Positions 9,204-17,165 of a stretch of DNA of 64,000 bases are shown here, piece by piece. This stretch comes from DATLGB01 sp038258425. GTDB taxonomy: Bacteria > Actinomycetota > Thermoleophilia > Solirubrobacterales > Solirubrobacteraceae. Positions within the stretch are counted from its first letter, which is position 1, and every line of letters begins with the position of its first letter. Position numbers and translations under genes: made by a program. The notes below the pieces were generated by a model, which had not been told where the DNA came from, did no database searches, and saw nothing but the letters and a program-made list of their open reading frames with translations. The stretch lies in assembly GCA_038258425.1 (NCBI GenBank), contig JBBSPV010000018.1, positions 1 to 64,000 on the forward strand, given 5' to 3'.

Positions 9204-9934
9204 CCGTCCTGCACGCGCTGCCGCCGTCGCACCCGTGCCTGACGGCCGAGGCGGCGCTGCGCCTCAAGGGCCTCCCCTTCGAGCGCGTCGACCTCGCGCC
9301 GGGCCGGCACAACGACGAGATGGAGCGCCTGTACGGCGATGGGGCGCGCACCGTGCCCGGCCTCACGTTCGACGACGGCGAGGCCGTCCACGGCTCGACG
9401 GCGATCCTCGCCGCGCTCGAGGACCGCGTCCCGGAGCCCGCGCTCTACCCGGAGCCGATCGCCGGCGCCGTGCGGGAGGCCGAGCTCTGGGGTGCCGGCG
9501 ACCTGCAGGACCTCGGCCGCCGGCTGCCCTGGGCGGCCCTGCACTTCCGGCCCGAGGCGATGGGCACGCTCGGCGGTGCCGGTCCGCTGGACGGTCCCGG
9601 CACGGACTTCGCCATCCGCTACACGCGCGCCTCCTGGAAGTACCACGGGATCACCGCCGAGCGGCTCGCGGCCGACCTCGCCGGGCTGCCCGCCCTGCTC
9701 GACCGGGCCGACGCGTACGTCGCCGACGGCGTCATGGGCGGCGCCGCGCCGACGGCCGCCGACCTCCAGATCGGCGCCACCCTGCGCGTCCTGCACGTCG
9801 TCGGGGACCTGCGACCGCTGCTGGAGGGCCGCCCGTCGACGGCCGTGGCGCTGCGGCGGTTCCCCGACTACCCGGGCGCGATCCCGGCGGGGGCGTATCC
9901 GGCGGGGTGGGTTCCGGGCACGAGCGCGGGTTAG
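9200..9934 (+). CDS. Glutathione S-transferase family protein
   Basis: A 244-residue protein with an N-terminal thioredoxin-like domain: VLHALPPSHPC, then RTVPGLTFDDGEAVHGSTAI, which has the cis-proline VP and the glutathione-contact-like ES/GS position. A helical C-terminal domain follows. The start overlaps the acyl-CoA ligase stop. Actinobacteria normally use mycothiol instead of glutathione, so the thiol cofactor is uncertain and the protein may have another role. The cysteine at residue 13 lies where many GST-fold proteins place the active Ser/Cys. Confidence 0.75.
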   Translation: MTVLHALPPSHPCLTAEAALRLKGLPFERVDLAPGRHNDEMERLYGDGARTVPGLTFDDGEAVHGSTAILAALEDRVPEPALYPEPIAGAVREAELWGAGDLQDLGRRLPWAALHFRPEAMGTLGGAGPLDGPGTDFAIRYTRASWKYHGITAERLAADLAGLPALLDRADAYVADGVMGGAAPTAADLQIGATLRVLHVVGDLRPLLEGRPSTAVALRRFPDYPGAIPAGAYPAGWVPGTSAG

Positions 9935-9944
9935 GGTCCGGCGG

Positions 9945-10664
9945 GTGGAGGTCCGCGAGCTCTGGCGCTACCCGGTGAAGTCCCTCCAGGGCGAGCGGGT
10001 CGCGTCCGCGGCGGTGACGCCGGAGGGCCTGGAGGGCGACCGGCGCTTCGCGCTCTACGACCTCGAGACCGGGCTCGGGCTGACGGCCCGGCGCGTGCCG
10101 GAGCTGCTGTTCGCGTCCGCGCGCTGGCACGGGAACGGTGAAATCGAGATCACGCTGCCCGACGGCAGCCCGGCGCCGCACGACGACGCCCTGTCCGCGT
10201 GGCTCGGGCGGCGGGTGGCGCTGCGCTCCACCGACGCCCGCGTCGCGCACCGCTACGAGGACGTCGTGGACTACGAGCACGAGTCCACGAGCGAGTGGGA
10301 GGCGTTCGAGGGGCCGCCCGGGGCCTTCCACGACTCGAGCCGCGCCCGGGTCTCGCTCGTGTCCGAGACGACCGTCGGGGCCTGGGACCCGCGCCGGTTC
10401 CGCGCCAACGTCCTGCTCGACGGGGACGGCGAGGACGGGCTCGTGGGCCGCCAGGTCCGCCTGGGTGAGGCGCTCCTGGACGTCGGGGTGCGCATCGAGC
10501 GCTGCGTGATGACCACCCGACCGCAGCCCGGCGGGCTCGACCGGGACCTGCAGGTCCTGCGCACCATCGCCCGCGACCGCGACGCCTGCCTCGCGGTGGG
10601 CGCGCTCGTGGCCCGGACCGGCACGATCCACGTCGGCGACCGGCTCTCGGAGCCGGGGGCCTAG
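9945..10664 (+). CDS. MOSC domain-containing protein
   Basis: A 239-residue protein. The MOSC-N beta-barrel starts with ELWRYPVKSLQGER, then GLEGDRRFALYD. The MOSC domain proper contains RFRANVLLDG and the conserved cysteine in RIERCVMTTRPQPGG. This Cys is the sulfur or molybdenum-cofactor ligand in mARC and MOCO-sulfurase relatives, so a role in sulfur-carrier or molybdenum-dependent reduction is likely. The start is GTG at 9945, ten bases after the GST gene. Its stop overlaps the stop of the convergent GntR gene by four bases. Confidence 0.85.
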   Translation: MEVRELWRYPVKSLQGERVASAAVTPEGLEGDRRFALYDLETGLGLTARRVPELLFASARWHGNGEIEITLPDGSPAPHDDALSAWLGRRVALRSTDARVAHRYEDVVDYEHESTSEWEAFEGPPGAFHDSSRARVSLVSETTVGAWDPRRFRANVLLDGDGEDGLVGRQVRLGEALLDVGVRIERCVMTTRPQPGGLDRDLQVLRTIARDRDACLAVGALVARTGTIHVGDRLSEPGA

Positions 10665-11332
10665 CCGCCGCCGGTCGAGTCGGCGCTCGCGGGAGACTCG
10701 GCCCCCAGCCCGTAGCGCCGCAGGTGCACCCGCAGCTCAGCTCCGGCTTCGTCCGCATCGCCCCGCTCGCAGGCGGCGAGGATCGGGGCGTGGGTCTCGG
10801 CCAGGACCCCGAGGTCGAGGTCGAGCCGGCTGGCCGTGACGAACACGTGTCGGGCGGCCCCGACGACCGCCCAGGCGTCGTTGAGGACCGGATTGCCCGC
10901 GGCGGCGACAAGGCTCGCGTGGAACCCCTCGTCGTTGACGGCGTACGCGTGACGATCGCCACGGGTGGCGGCCAGCCGCATGGCCTCCAGGCGCGCTCGC
11001 AGCTCGCCCGGGTCCTCGACGAGCGCGGCGATGCCGAGCTGCACGGCGAGCACCTCCAGCGCCTCGCGCACGGGCACGACGGCGCGCAGCTCGTCGAGAT
11101 CCAGGGTCCGCACACGGGTGCCCCGGTAGGGCTCGTAGACGATCAGGCGCAGGGACACCAGATCGCGCAGCGCCTCGCGCACCGGGCTCTGCGAGACGCC
11201 GAACTCCGAGGCGATCCGCATCTCGAGCAGGCGCTCCCCCGGCGCGTAGGTCCCATCCATGATCCGCTCGGTCAGCGCCGTGCGGATGTGGTCTCGAAGC
11301 ACCGTGCGTGGCGCGGCTCCCCGGCGGGTCAC
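10661..11332 (-). CDS. GntR-family transcriptional regulator with FCD domain
   Basis: A 223-residue regulator. The winged helix covers residues 1-75 and contains GTYAPGERLLEMRIASEFGVSQ (here split from SPVREALRDL), the classic FadR/UxuR-type recognition helix. The C-terminal FCD helical domain has NDEGFHASLV and AETHAPILAACERGD, with the metal-binding acidic and histidine residues. I prefer GTG at 11332 over an upstream ATG at 11413 because the wing domain begins just after it. It is divergent from the sigma factor-alkyltransferase pair and lies near the sugar-acid genes that follow. Many FCD proteins sense hexuronates or related acids, so it may control 12536-15572; that is inference. Confidence 0.85.
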   Translation of the reverse strand: MTRRGAAPRTVLRDHIRTALTERIMDGTYAPGERLLEMRIASEFGVSQSPVREALRDLVSLRLIVYEPYRGTRVRTLDLDELRAVVPVREALEVLAVQLGIAALVEDPGELRARLEAMRLAATRGDRHAYAVNDEGFHASLVAAAGNPVLNDAWAVVGAARHVFVTASRLDLDLGVLAETHAPILAACERGDADEAGAELRVHLRRYGLGAESPASADSTGGG

Positions 11333-11418
11333 ACCGGCACCGTATGCGGTCCTCCGGATCGCCGCGCGCCCGGGCGTAGGGTGCTCACGCGCGGCGCCCG
11401 CCGCGCGTTGCACTCTCG

Positions 11419-11892
11419 ATGACCGTGGCCGCCCCCGATCTGCCCCCCTTCCACACGCTCGTCGACGCCCACGGCGACGAGCTGTTGGTGCACGCCAGGC
11501 GGCTGACCGACCCGGTGCGCGCCGAGGACGTCGTGCAGGAGACGTTGCTGCGCGCGCTGCGCGCCTACCCGCGGCTGCGCCACGGCGATCACCTGCGCGC
11601 CTGGCTGTACCGCATCGCGACGACCGTCGCGATGGACCACCACCGCCGCGGCCGCCGTGAGGTCCTCGCCGCCGACGCGGCGGAGCACGTCGCCGCCGAG
11701 CCGGACGTGGCCGACGACTTCGAGGCCGTGATCGCCGGGCTCACCGACACGGTCCAGGTGACCCTGCGCCTGCGCTTCGTGGAGGACCTCGAGTACGAGG
11801 CGATCGCCGCGCGGCTCGGCTGCTCGGCCCCGGCCGCGCGCCGGCGTGTCTCGAGCGCCTTGCAGACCCTGCGTGAGAGGAGCGCCGCATGA
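11419..11892 (+). CDS. ECF-type RNA polymerase sigma factor
   Basis: A 157-residue protein with sigma region 2 (AEDVVQETLLRALRAYPRL ... LRAWLYRIATTVAMDHHRR) and region 4 (TLRLRFVEDLEYEAIAARLG followed by CSAPAARRRVSSAL). It has no extra C-terminal domain. No anti-sigma factor gene follows. Instead the stop overlaps the start of an O6-alkylguanine-DNA alkyltransferase gene (ATGA at 11889-11892). Translational coupling suggests the two are made together. Promoter specificity cannot be read from the sequence. Confidence 0.88.
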   Translation: MTVAAPDLPPFHTLVDAHGDELLVHARRLTDPVRAEDVVQETLLRALRAYPRLRHGDHLRAWLYRIATTVAMDHHRRGRREVLAADAAEHVAAEPDVADDFEAVIAGLTDTVQVTLRLRFVEDLEYEAIAARLGCSAPAARRRVSSALQTLRERSAA

Positions 11893-12476
11893 CCCCCCTA
11901 CCCGACCACCTGCTCGATGCCGTCGCCACGGAGGCGGTCCGCGAGGGCCTCGCGGACGCGCTGTTCACCGGCGTGACCACGTCGATCGGCCGCCTCACCG
12001 TCGCCACGGGCGCGCACGGCATCGTCCGCATCGGCTTTCAGGAGGAGCCGGAGGACGAGGTGCTGGCCGGCGTCGCGGCCGGCCTCGGCCCTCGCGTCCT
12101 GCGCGCGCCCCAGGAGCTGGCCGAGACGGGCGAGGCGCTGAGCGCCTGGCTCGAGGACGACCACGGCGGCGAGCTCGAGCTGCCCTACGACCTCGCGCTC
12201 GTGCGCTCGCCCTTCCGGCGCCGGGTGCTCGAGGCCCTGCACGCCGGCGTCCACCGCGGCGAGACCATCCGCTACGGCGAGCTGGCGGCGCGGGCCGGCA
12301 ACCCGAAGGCCGCCCGGGCCGCGGGCACCGCCTGCGCGACCAACCCGGTCCCGATCGTCGTGCCCTGCCACCGCGTGCTGCCCTCCACCGGCGGCGTCGG
12401 CAGCTACGGCGGCGGACCGCCGCGCAAGGTCGCCCTGCTCGAGCTCGAGGGCGCGCTTCCGCCGCGCCTGCGCTAG
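11889..12476 (+). CDS. ogt: Methylated-DNA-[protein]-cysteine S-methyltransferase
   Basis: A 195-residue suicide repair protein. The acceptor cysteine is Cys160 in the motif PIVVPCHRV. The DNA-binding helix pair includes GETIRYGELAARAGNPKAAR, with the arginine-finger region at AARAAGTA. The N-terminal domain is a poorly conserved alpha/beta region, and the first 30 residues form an acidic/hydrophobic helix not typical of minimal Ogt. It removes O6-alkyl groups from guanine in DNA. The gene is coupled by a four-base overlap to the sigma factor, a pairing that could form an alkylation-response unit. The KbaZ-like gene begins 59 bases downstream. Confidence 0.9.
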   Translation: MTPLPDHLLDAVATEAVREGLADALFTGVTTSIGRLTVATGAHGIVRIGFQEEPEDEVLAGVAAGLGPRVLRAPQELAETGEALSAWLEDDHGGELELPYDLALVRSPFRRRVLEALHAGVHRGETIRYGELAARAGNPKAARAAGTACATNPVPIVVPCHRVLPSTGGVGSYGGGPPRKVALLELEGALPPRLR

Positions 12477-12535
12477 CGGATCGTTTGCCGGCGCTCGGGG
12501 TACAGGCGCAGGATGCGGCGCCTACCCCCGCGACG

Positions 12536-13816
12536 GTGACGAGCCGGCTCGTCGACGTGCTCCGGCGCCACCGCGCCGGTGAGCCGATCGGCGTGTGCTC
12601 CGTCTGCTCGGCGCACCCGCTCGTGCTCGAGGCCGCGATCCGGCAGGCGGGCGGCGAGGACAGCTTCGCCCTCGTCGAGGCCACCTCGAACCAGGTCGAC
12701 CAGTTCGGCGGCTACACCGGTATGACTCCGGCCGATTTCCGCGACCGGGTCCTCGAGCTCGCCGACCGGCACGGGCTGCCTCGCGAGCGGGTGGTGCTCG
12801 GGGGCGACCACCTCGGACCGAACCGCTGGCAGGCGCAGGCTCCGGAGGCGGCGATGGCCCACGCCGACGCGCAGGTCGCGGCCTACGCCGCGGCCGGCTT
12901 CGCCAAGCTCCACCTCGACTGCAGCATGGCGTGCGCGGCTGACCCCACGCCGCTGCCGGACGCGCTCGTCGCCGAGCGGGCCGCCCGGCTGGCGGTCGTC
13001 GCGGAGGGTGCCGGCGAGCCGCTCTACGTCATCGGCACCGAGGTCCCGGTGCCCGGCGGCGCCCACGAGCCGCTCGAGGGCGTGACGCCGACGACCCCCG
13101 AGGCGGCGCGGGCCACCCTCGCCGCGCACCGGGAGGCCTTCGAGCGGGCCGGGATCGCCGAGGCCTGGCCACGGGTCGTCGGGCTCGTCGTGCAGCCGGG
13201 CGTCGAGTTCGACCAGGCACACGTCGTGGACTACGAGCGCGACCGGGCGCAGGCGCTCAGCCGCGTCGTGGACGAGGAGCCGCAGCTCGTCTTCGAGGCC
13301 CACTCGACGGACTACCAGACGCCGCAGGCCCTCGCGGCCCTCGTGGAGGACCACTTCGCCATCCTCAAGGTCGGCCCCGCGCTGACCTTCGCGCTGCGCG
13401 AGGGGCTCTTCGCGCTGGAGGCCATCGAGCGCGAGCTCGTCGACGCGCCCCGGCGGTCCGAGCTCGGCGCAATCGTGGAGGAGCGCATGCTGGCTCGGCC
13501 CGACGCCTGGGCGGGCTACTCCACGGGCGACGAGGCCGCTCAGCGCCTCGCCCGCCGCTACGGCTTCAGCGATCGCATCCGCTACTTCTGGCCCGACCCG
13601 GAGGTCGCGGCGGCCCAAGCCCGGCTGCTGGCCAACCTCAGCGAGCTCCGGGTGCCGCTCCCGCTGCTCAGCCAGCACCTGCCCGACCAGTATGGCCGGG
13701 TCCGCGCGGGCGAGCTGAGCCTCGATCCGGAGGCGCTCCTGCTCGACCGCATCACGGACGTCCTGCGCGGCTACGCCCGCGCGTGCCGGCCGCACGCCGA
13801 GGTGGCCGCGGCGTGA
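12536..13816 (+). CDS. GatZ/KbaZ-like tagatose-bisphosphate aldolase non-catalytic-subunit family protein
   Basis: A 426-residue protein starting at GTG 12536, within the usual 420-430 range of the family. Conserved stretches are GVCSVCSAHPLVLEAA, EATSNQVDQFGGYTG, VLGGDHLGPNRWQ, AGFAKLHLDCSMAC and LVFEAHSTDYQTP. In enteric bacteria GatZ and KbaZ stabilise the catalytic aldolase subunit GatY or KbaY. No such partner is visible in this window. The stop overlaps the GTG of the SDR gene, and a mannonate dehydratase follows, so an enzymatic or epimerase-like role in sugar-acid metabolism is as plausible as a subunit role. Confidence is high for the family and low for the function. Confidence 0.82.
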   Translation: MTSRLVDVLRRHRAGEPIGVCSVCSAHPLVLEAAIRQAGGEDSFALVEATSNQVDQFGGYTGMTPADFRDRVLELADRHGLPRERVVLGGDHLGPNRWQAQAPEAAMAHADAQVAAYAAAGFAKLHLDCSMACAADPTPLPDALVAERAARLAVVAEGAGEPLYVIGTEVPVPGGAHEPLEGVTPTTPEAARATLAAHREAFERAGIAEAWPRVVGLVVQPGVEFDQAHVVDYERDRAQALSRVVDEEPQLVFEAHSTDYQTPQALAALVEDHFAILKVGPALTFALREGLFALEAIERELVDAPRRSELGAIVEERMLARPDAWAGYSTGDEAAQRLARRYGFSDRIRYFWPDPEVAAAQARLLANLSELRVPLPLLSQHLPDQYGRVRAGELSLDPEALLLDRITDVLRGYARACRPHAEVAAA

Positions 13817-14562
13817 CGGCCGCCTCCGACGTCGTCGTGGTGACCGGCGCCGCGTCGGGCATCGGCCGCGCGGTCGCCGAGCGGCTCGCCGAGCGCGACT
13901 GGCACGTGCTGGCGGTCGACCGCGACGCGGCTGGGCTCGACACGCTCGCCGGCCCGGCCACGACGCCGCTGACGGCTGAGCTGCGCCACTCGGACGACTG
14001 CGAGCGCATCGGCCCGGCGGCGGCCCGGCTCGGCCGCGTGCGCGGGCTCGTCAACTGCGCGGGCGTCGAGCTGCACGGCACCGTGGTGGACATGGCCGAG
14101 GAGGACTGGGACACCGTGATGGACATCAATCTCAAGGCGATCTACCTCGTCTGCCGCTCCGTGCTGCCGGCCATGGTGGCCGCGGGCGGCGGCGCGGTGG
14201 TCAACCTCGGCTCCATCCAGGGCTACGCGACCCAACGCGGCGTCGCCGCCTACGCCGCGACCAAGGGCGCGATCATCGCCCTGACGCGGGCGATGGCGCT
14301 CGACCACGCGGCGGACGGGATCCGCGTCACCTGCGTCGCACCGGGCACGATCGACACGCCGCTCGTGCGGGCCAACGCGGCGTACTTCGGGGGCGGGGAC
14401 GCCGACCCCGTGCTGGGCGAGTGGGGCTCCCGGCACCCGATCGGCCGGATCGGGACCGCGGGCGAGGTCGCCGCGCTCGTCGCCTTCCTGCTCTCGGACG
14501 ACGCGGGCTTCGTGACCGGCTCGACCCACGTCATCGACGGCGGCCTGCTGGCCGCGTTCTGA
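13813..14562 (+). CDS. SDR-family NAD(P)-dependent oxidoreductase
   Basis: A 249-residue classical short-chain dehydrogenase. The nucleotide-binding motif is TGAASGIG (11-18), NCAG is at 81-84, and the catalytic Ser134, Tyr147 and Lys151 lie in GSIQ and YAATK. The acidic residue after beta strand 2 (AVDRD) suggests NAD preference. The start is GTG at 13813, overlapping the KbaZ-like stop, and the stop lies eight bases before the mannonate dehydratase ATG, with GAGGAG between. In this context it may interconvert a keto acid such as fructuronate with mannonate; that is inference. Confidence 0.85.
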   Translation: MTAASDVVVVTGAASGIGRAVAERLAERDWHVLAVDRDAAGLDTLAGPATTPLTAELRHSDDCERIGPAAARLGRVRGLVNCAGVELHGTVVDMAEEDWDTVMDINLKAIYLVCRSVLPAMVAAGGGAVVNLGSIQGYATQRGVAAYAATKGAIIALTRAMALDHAADGIRVTCVAPGTIDTPLVRANAAYFGGGDADPVLGEWGSRHPIGRIGTAGEVAALVAFLLSDDAGFVTGSTHVIDGGLLAAF

Positions 14563-14570
14563 GGAGCCCC

Positions 14571-15572
14571 ATGCCCGCCGACGGTGTGCCCTTCGCCGAG
14601 TTCCTTGCGCCCCAGCCGGCGCCGTTCTGGACGACGCTGCGCCAGGTCGGCGTCACGCGCGCCATCGCGACGCTCGACCGCACGCCGAACCCGATGGGAC
14701 ACCGCCGGGCGGACGCGCCGTGGGACCGCGCGGCGCTGGCGCTCGTGCAGCGACGCTTCGAGGACGCCGACCTCGAGCTCGTCGGCATCGAGGACGCCCC
14801 GCCGCTGGACCACGCGCGCCTGGGCATCGCGGGCCGCGAGGAGGAGATCGAGCACTTCTGCACCCTCGTGCGCAGCATGGGCGAGCTCGGGATCCCGACG
14901 CTCTGTTACAACTGGATGGCCGTCATCCCGTGGCTGCGCACGTCGGTGACCCTGCGCGGGCGCGGCGGTGCGCTGGTCACGGGGTTCGACGCGGCGGCGG
15001 TCTCCGCCACCGAGCCGACGTGGGCCGGGCCGGTCGACCGCGAGCGGTTCTGGAGCGCATTCGAGTACTTCATCACCCGGGTCGCGCCCGTCGCCGAGCG
15101 CGCCGGCGTCCGGCTCGCGCTGCACCCCGACGACCCGCCCCTGGCCCCGCTGCGCGGCCTCGACCGGATCATGAACTCCGTGGAGGCGTTCGACCGCGCG
15201 CTGGCGATCGTCGACTCGCCGGCCAACTCGCTGACCTTCTGCCAGGGCAACTTCGCGCTGATGACCGACGACGTGCCGGGAGCGATCCGCCACTTCGGCG
15301 ACCGGGAGCGCATCGCCTTCGGCCACTTCCGCGACGTGCGCGGCACGCCCGAGCGCTTCGTGGAGACCTTTCACGACGAAGGCCAGACCGACATGCTCGC
15401 GGCCATGCGGGCGTGGCACGAGATCCCCTTCGACGGCGTCCTGCGCTGCGACCACGTCCCGACCCTGGAGGGGGACTCCAACGCCGACCCGGCCTACTCG
15501 AACCTCGCGCGGCTGTACGCGATCGGCTACATGACGGGCCTGCGCGAGGCCGCGCTCGCGGCTCGGGGCTAG
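14571..15572 (+). CDS. uxuA: Mannonate dehydratase (UxuA family)
   Basis: A 333-residue TIM-barrel protein. Characteristic blocks are LCYNWM, RLALHPDDPPLAPLRG, NSLTFCQGNF, FGHFRDVRG and DGVLRCDHVPT, which supply the His, Cys and Asp metal ligands of D-mannonate dehydratase. It would dehydrate D-mannonate to 2-keto-3-deoxygluconate in glucuronate breakdown. A strong GAGGAG lies seven bases before the ATG at 14571. The gene closes the sugar-acid group and overlaps the convergent cyclophilin by four bases. No KDG kinase or aldolase is in the window, so the pathway is incomplete here. Confidence 0.85.
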   Translation: MPADGVPFAEFLAPQPAPFWTTLRQVGVTRAIATLDRTPNPMGHRRADAPWDRAALALVQRRFEDADLELVGIEDAPPLDHARLGIAGREEEIEHFCTLVRSMGELGIPTLCYNWMAVIPWLRTSVTLRGRGGALVTGFDAAAVSATEPTWAGPVDRERFWSAFEYFITRVAPVAERAGVRLALHPDDPPLAPLRGLDRIMNSVEAFDRALAIVDSPANSLTFCQGNFALMTDDVPGAIRHFGDRERIAFGHFRDVRGTPERFVETFHDEGQTDMLAAMRAWHEIPFDGVLRCDHVPTLEGDSNADPAYSNLARLYAIGYMTGLREAALAARG

Positions 15573-16243
15573 GACGCCCTGACGGTGACCGAGTCGATGA
15601 CCACGGGGCTCACCGGCGCCTCGGTGGCGGGGTCGGTCTGCACGCTGGCGATGGCGTCGACGACGTCCGCGCCGGCCGAGATCCTGCCGAGCAGGGCGTA
15701 GTCCGGCGGCAGCCCGGCGTCCTCGCCGGTGACGACGAAGAACTGGCTGCCCGACGTGCCGGCGGGCTCGGCGCCGGTCTTCGCCATCGCCACGACGCCG
15801 CGCGTGTAGGCGAGGCGTGCGGGCGGCGCCTCGCGCACGGAGTACCCGGGACCGCCGCTGCCGTCGCCCACCGGGTCGCCACCCTGGATGACGAAGCCGG
15901 GGACGATGCGGTGAAAGGTCAGCCCGTCGAAGAATCCCTTGCGCGCCAGGGCGACGAAGGACGCCGCCGTCTTCGGCGCGCGCCGGACGTCCAGGGTGAT
16001 CGCGAACGTGCCGCAGGACGTCTTCACGGTCGCGACGTAGCGCTTGCCGCGGTCGAGCTTCAGCGCCGGGCGCGCGAGCTGCTGCGGGCCCTTGGGCTTC
16101 GGGGCCGCGACGGCCTTGCAGCCGACCTGCTGGGCGGCGGACGCCGGGGTCGGCGTCGGCTTCGAGGCCGGCTTGTCGCCCCCGCAGCCGGCGAGGACGA
16201 CGACCAGCGCGGAGAGCAGCAGGCGGAGCGGGCGGGCGGGCAT
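15569..16243 (-). CDS. Peptidyl-prolyl cis-trans isomerase, cyclophilin-type lipoprotein
   Basis: A 224-residue protein. A short signal peptide ends in a lipobox (VVLAGC, Cys20), so it is expected to be lipid-anchored outside the membrane. A Thr/Pro/Ala-rich linker follows. The cyclophilin fold has FFDGLTFHRIVPGFVIQGGD, GSQFFVV and YALLGRI, with the catalytic Arg in FHR and the Gln-Gly-Gly region intact. It probably assists folding of exported proteins. The ATG at 16243 is the first in-frame methionine that leaves a sensible signal peptide. Confidence 0.88.
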   Translation of the reverse strand: MPARPLRLLLSALVVVLAGCGGDKPASKPTPTPASAAQQVGCKAVAAPKPKGPQQLARPALKLDRGKRYVATVKTSCGTFAITLDVRRAPKTAASFVALARKGFFDGLTFHRIVPGFVIQGGDPVGDGSGGPGYSVREAPPARLAYTRGVVAMAKTGAEPAGTSGSQFFVVTGEDAGLPPDYALLGRISAGADVVDAIASVQTDPATEAPVSPVVIDSVTVRAS

Positions 16244-16292
16244 GGCGGCGCCCGACGATAGCCACGGGCGCGCCCTACGCTCCCCCGGTCCG

Positions 16293-17165
16293 ATGCCGCG
16301 TGACGTCTGCCTCATCGTCAACCCGCGTGCCGGCGGCGGCCGTGCCGAGCGCAAGCTCCCGGCCGTCGAGGCGGCGCTGCGGCACCGCGAGCTGCCGTTT
16401 CGCACCGTCCGCACGCGCTCGCTCGACCACGCGCGCCAGCTCGCCCACGAGGCGCGCGAGCGCGGCGAGATCGGGGCCGCGATGGGCGGCGACGGGGTCA
16501 CGGGCGCGATCGCGCACGAGCTGCGCGGCACGGACGCCGTCCTGGCCGTCATCCCTGGCGGCCGGGGCAACGACTTCGCCCGCAAGCTCGGCATCGGCGA
16601 GGGCCCCGAGGCCGCAGTCGCCGTCCTCGCCCACGACGTCGTGCGCTCGGTCGACGTGGCCGACGCCGACGGCCTGACGGTGCTCGGGATCGCCTCCGCG
16701 GGCTTCGACTCCGACGTTCAGGTCATCGCCAACGCGACCCGCCTGCCGCTGGGCAACGCCGTCTACCTCTACTCGACGCTGCGCGCGCTCGGGCCGTGGC
16801 GGACCGCCCTGTGGAAGGTCACCGTCGACGGTACGCGGCACGAGTTCGCCGGCTACTCCGTCTCCGTCGCGAACTCCGGGCTCTACGGCGGGGGCATGCG
16901 CTACGTACCGGAGGCCAGCATGACGGACGGCCTGCTCGACGTCGTCCTGCTCGCCGCCATCGGAAAGGTCGAGCTGCTGCGCGTGCTGCCGCGGGTCTTC
17001 CGGGGCACGCACGTCGACCATCCCGCCCTGACCTTCCTGCGCGGGCGCGAGGTCACCTTCGAGGCCGACCGGCCGTTCACGCTCTTCGCCGACGGCGACC
17101 CGGTGAGCGAGCTGCCGTCCACCGTCCGGGTCGTGCCCGGCGCCCTGCGGGTGCTCGCGCCGTGA
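16293..17165 (+). CDS. Diacylglycerol/sphingosine kinase-like (YegS/LCB5) lipid kinase
   Basis: A 290-residue protein. The N-terminal DAGK catalytic domain begins LIVNPRAGGGRAERKL; the nucleotide-binding GGDGV is at 65-69 and PGGRGNDFARKLGI follows. The C-terminal beta-rich domain includes SGLYGGGMRYVPEASMTDGLLDV here in two pieces, a YegS/DgkB family signature. It would phosphorylate a lipid hydroxyl, perhaps recycling diacylglycerol. The stop overlaps the GTG of murT, which places it in a cell-envelope operon. The start ATG at 16293 is preferred to upstream starts because the DAGK domain begins immediately. Confidence 0.85.
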   Translation: MPRDVCLIVNPRAGGGRAERKLPAVEAALRHRELPFRTVRTRSLDHARQLAHEARERGEIGAAMGGDGVTGAIAHELRGTDAVLAVIPGGRGNDFARKLGIGEGPEAAVAVLAHDVVRSVDVADADGLTVLGIASAGFDSDVQVIANATRLPLGNAVYLYSTLRALGPWRTALWKVTVDGTRHEFAGYSVSVANSGLYGGGMRYVPEASMTDGLLDVVLLAAIGKVELLRVLPRVFRGTHVDHPALTFLRGREVTFEADRPFTLFADGDPVSELPSTVRVVPGALRVLAP

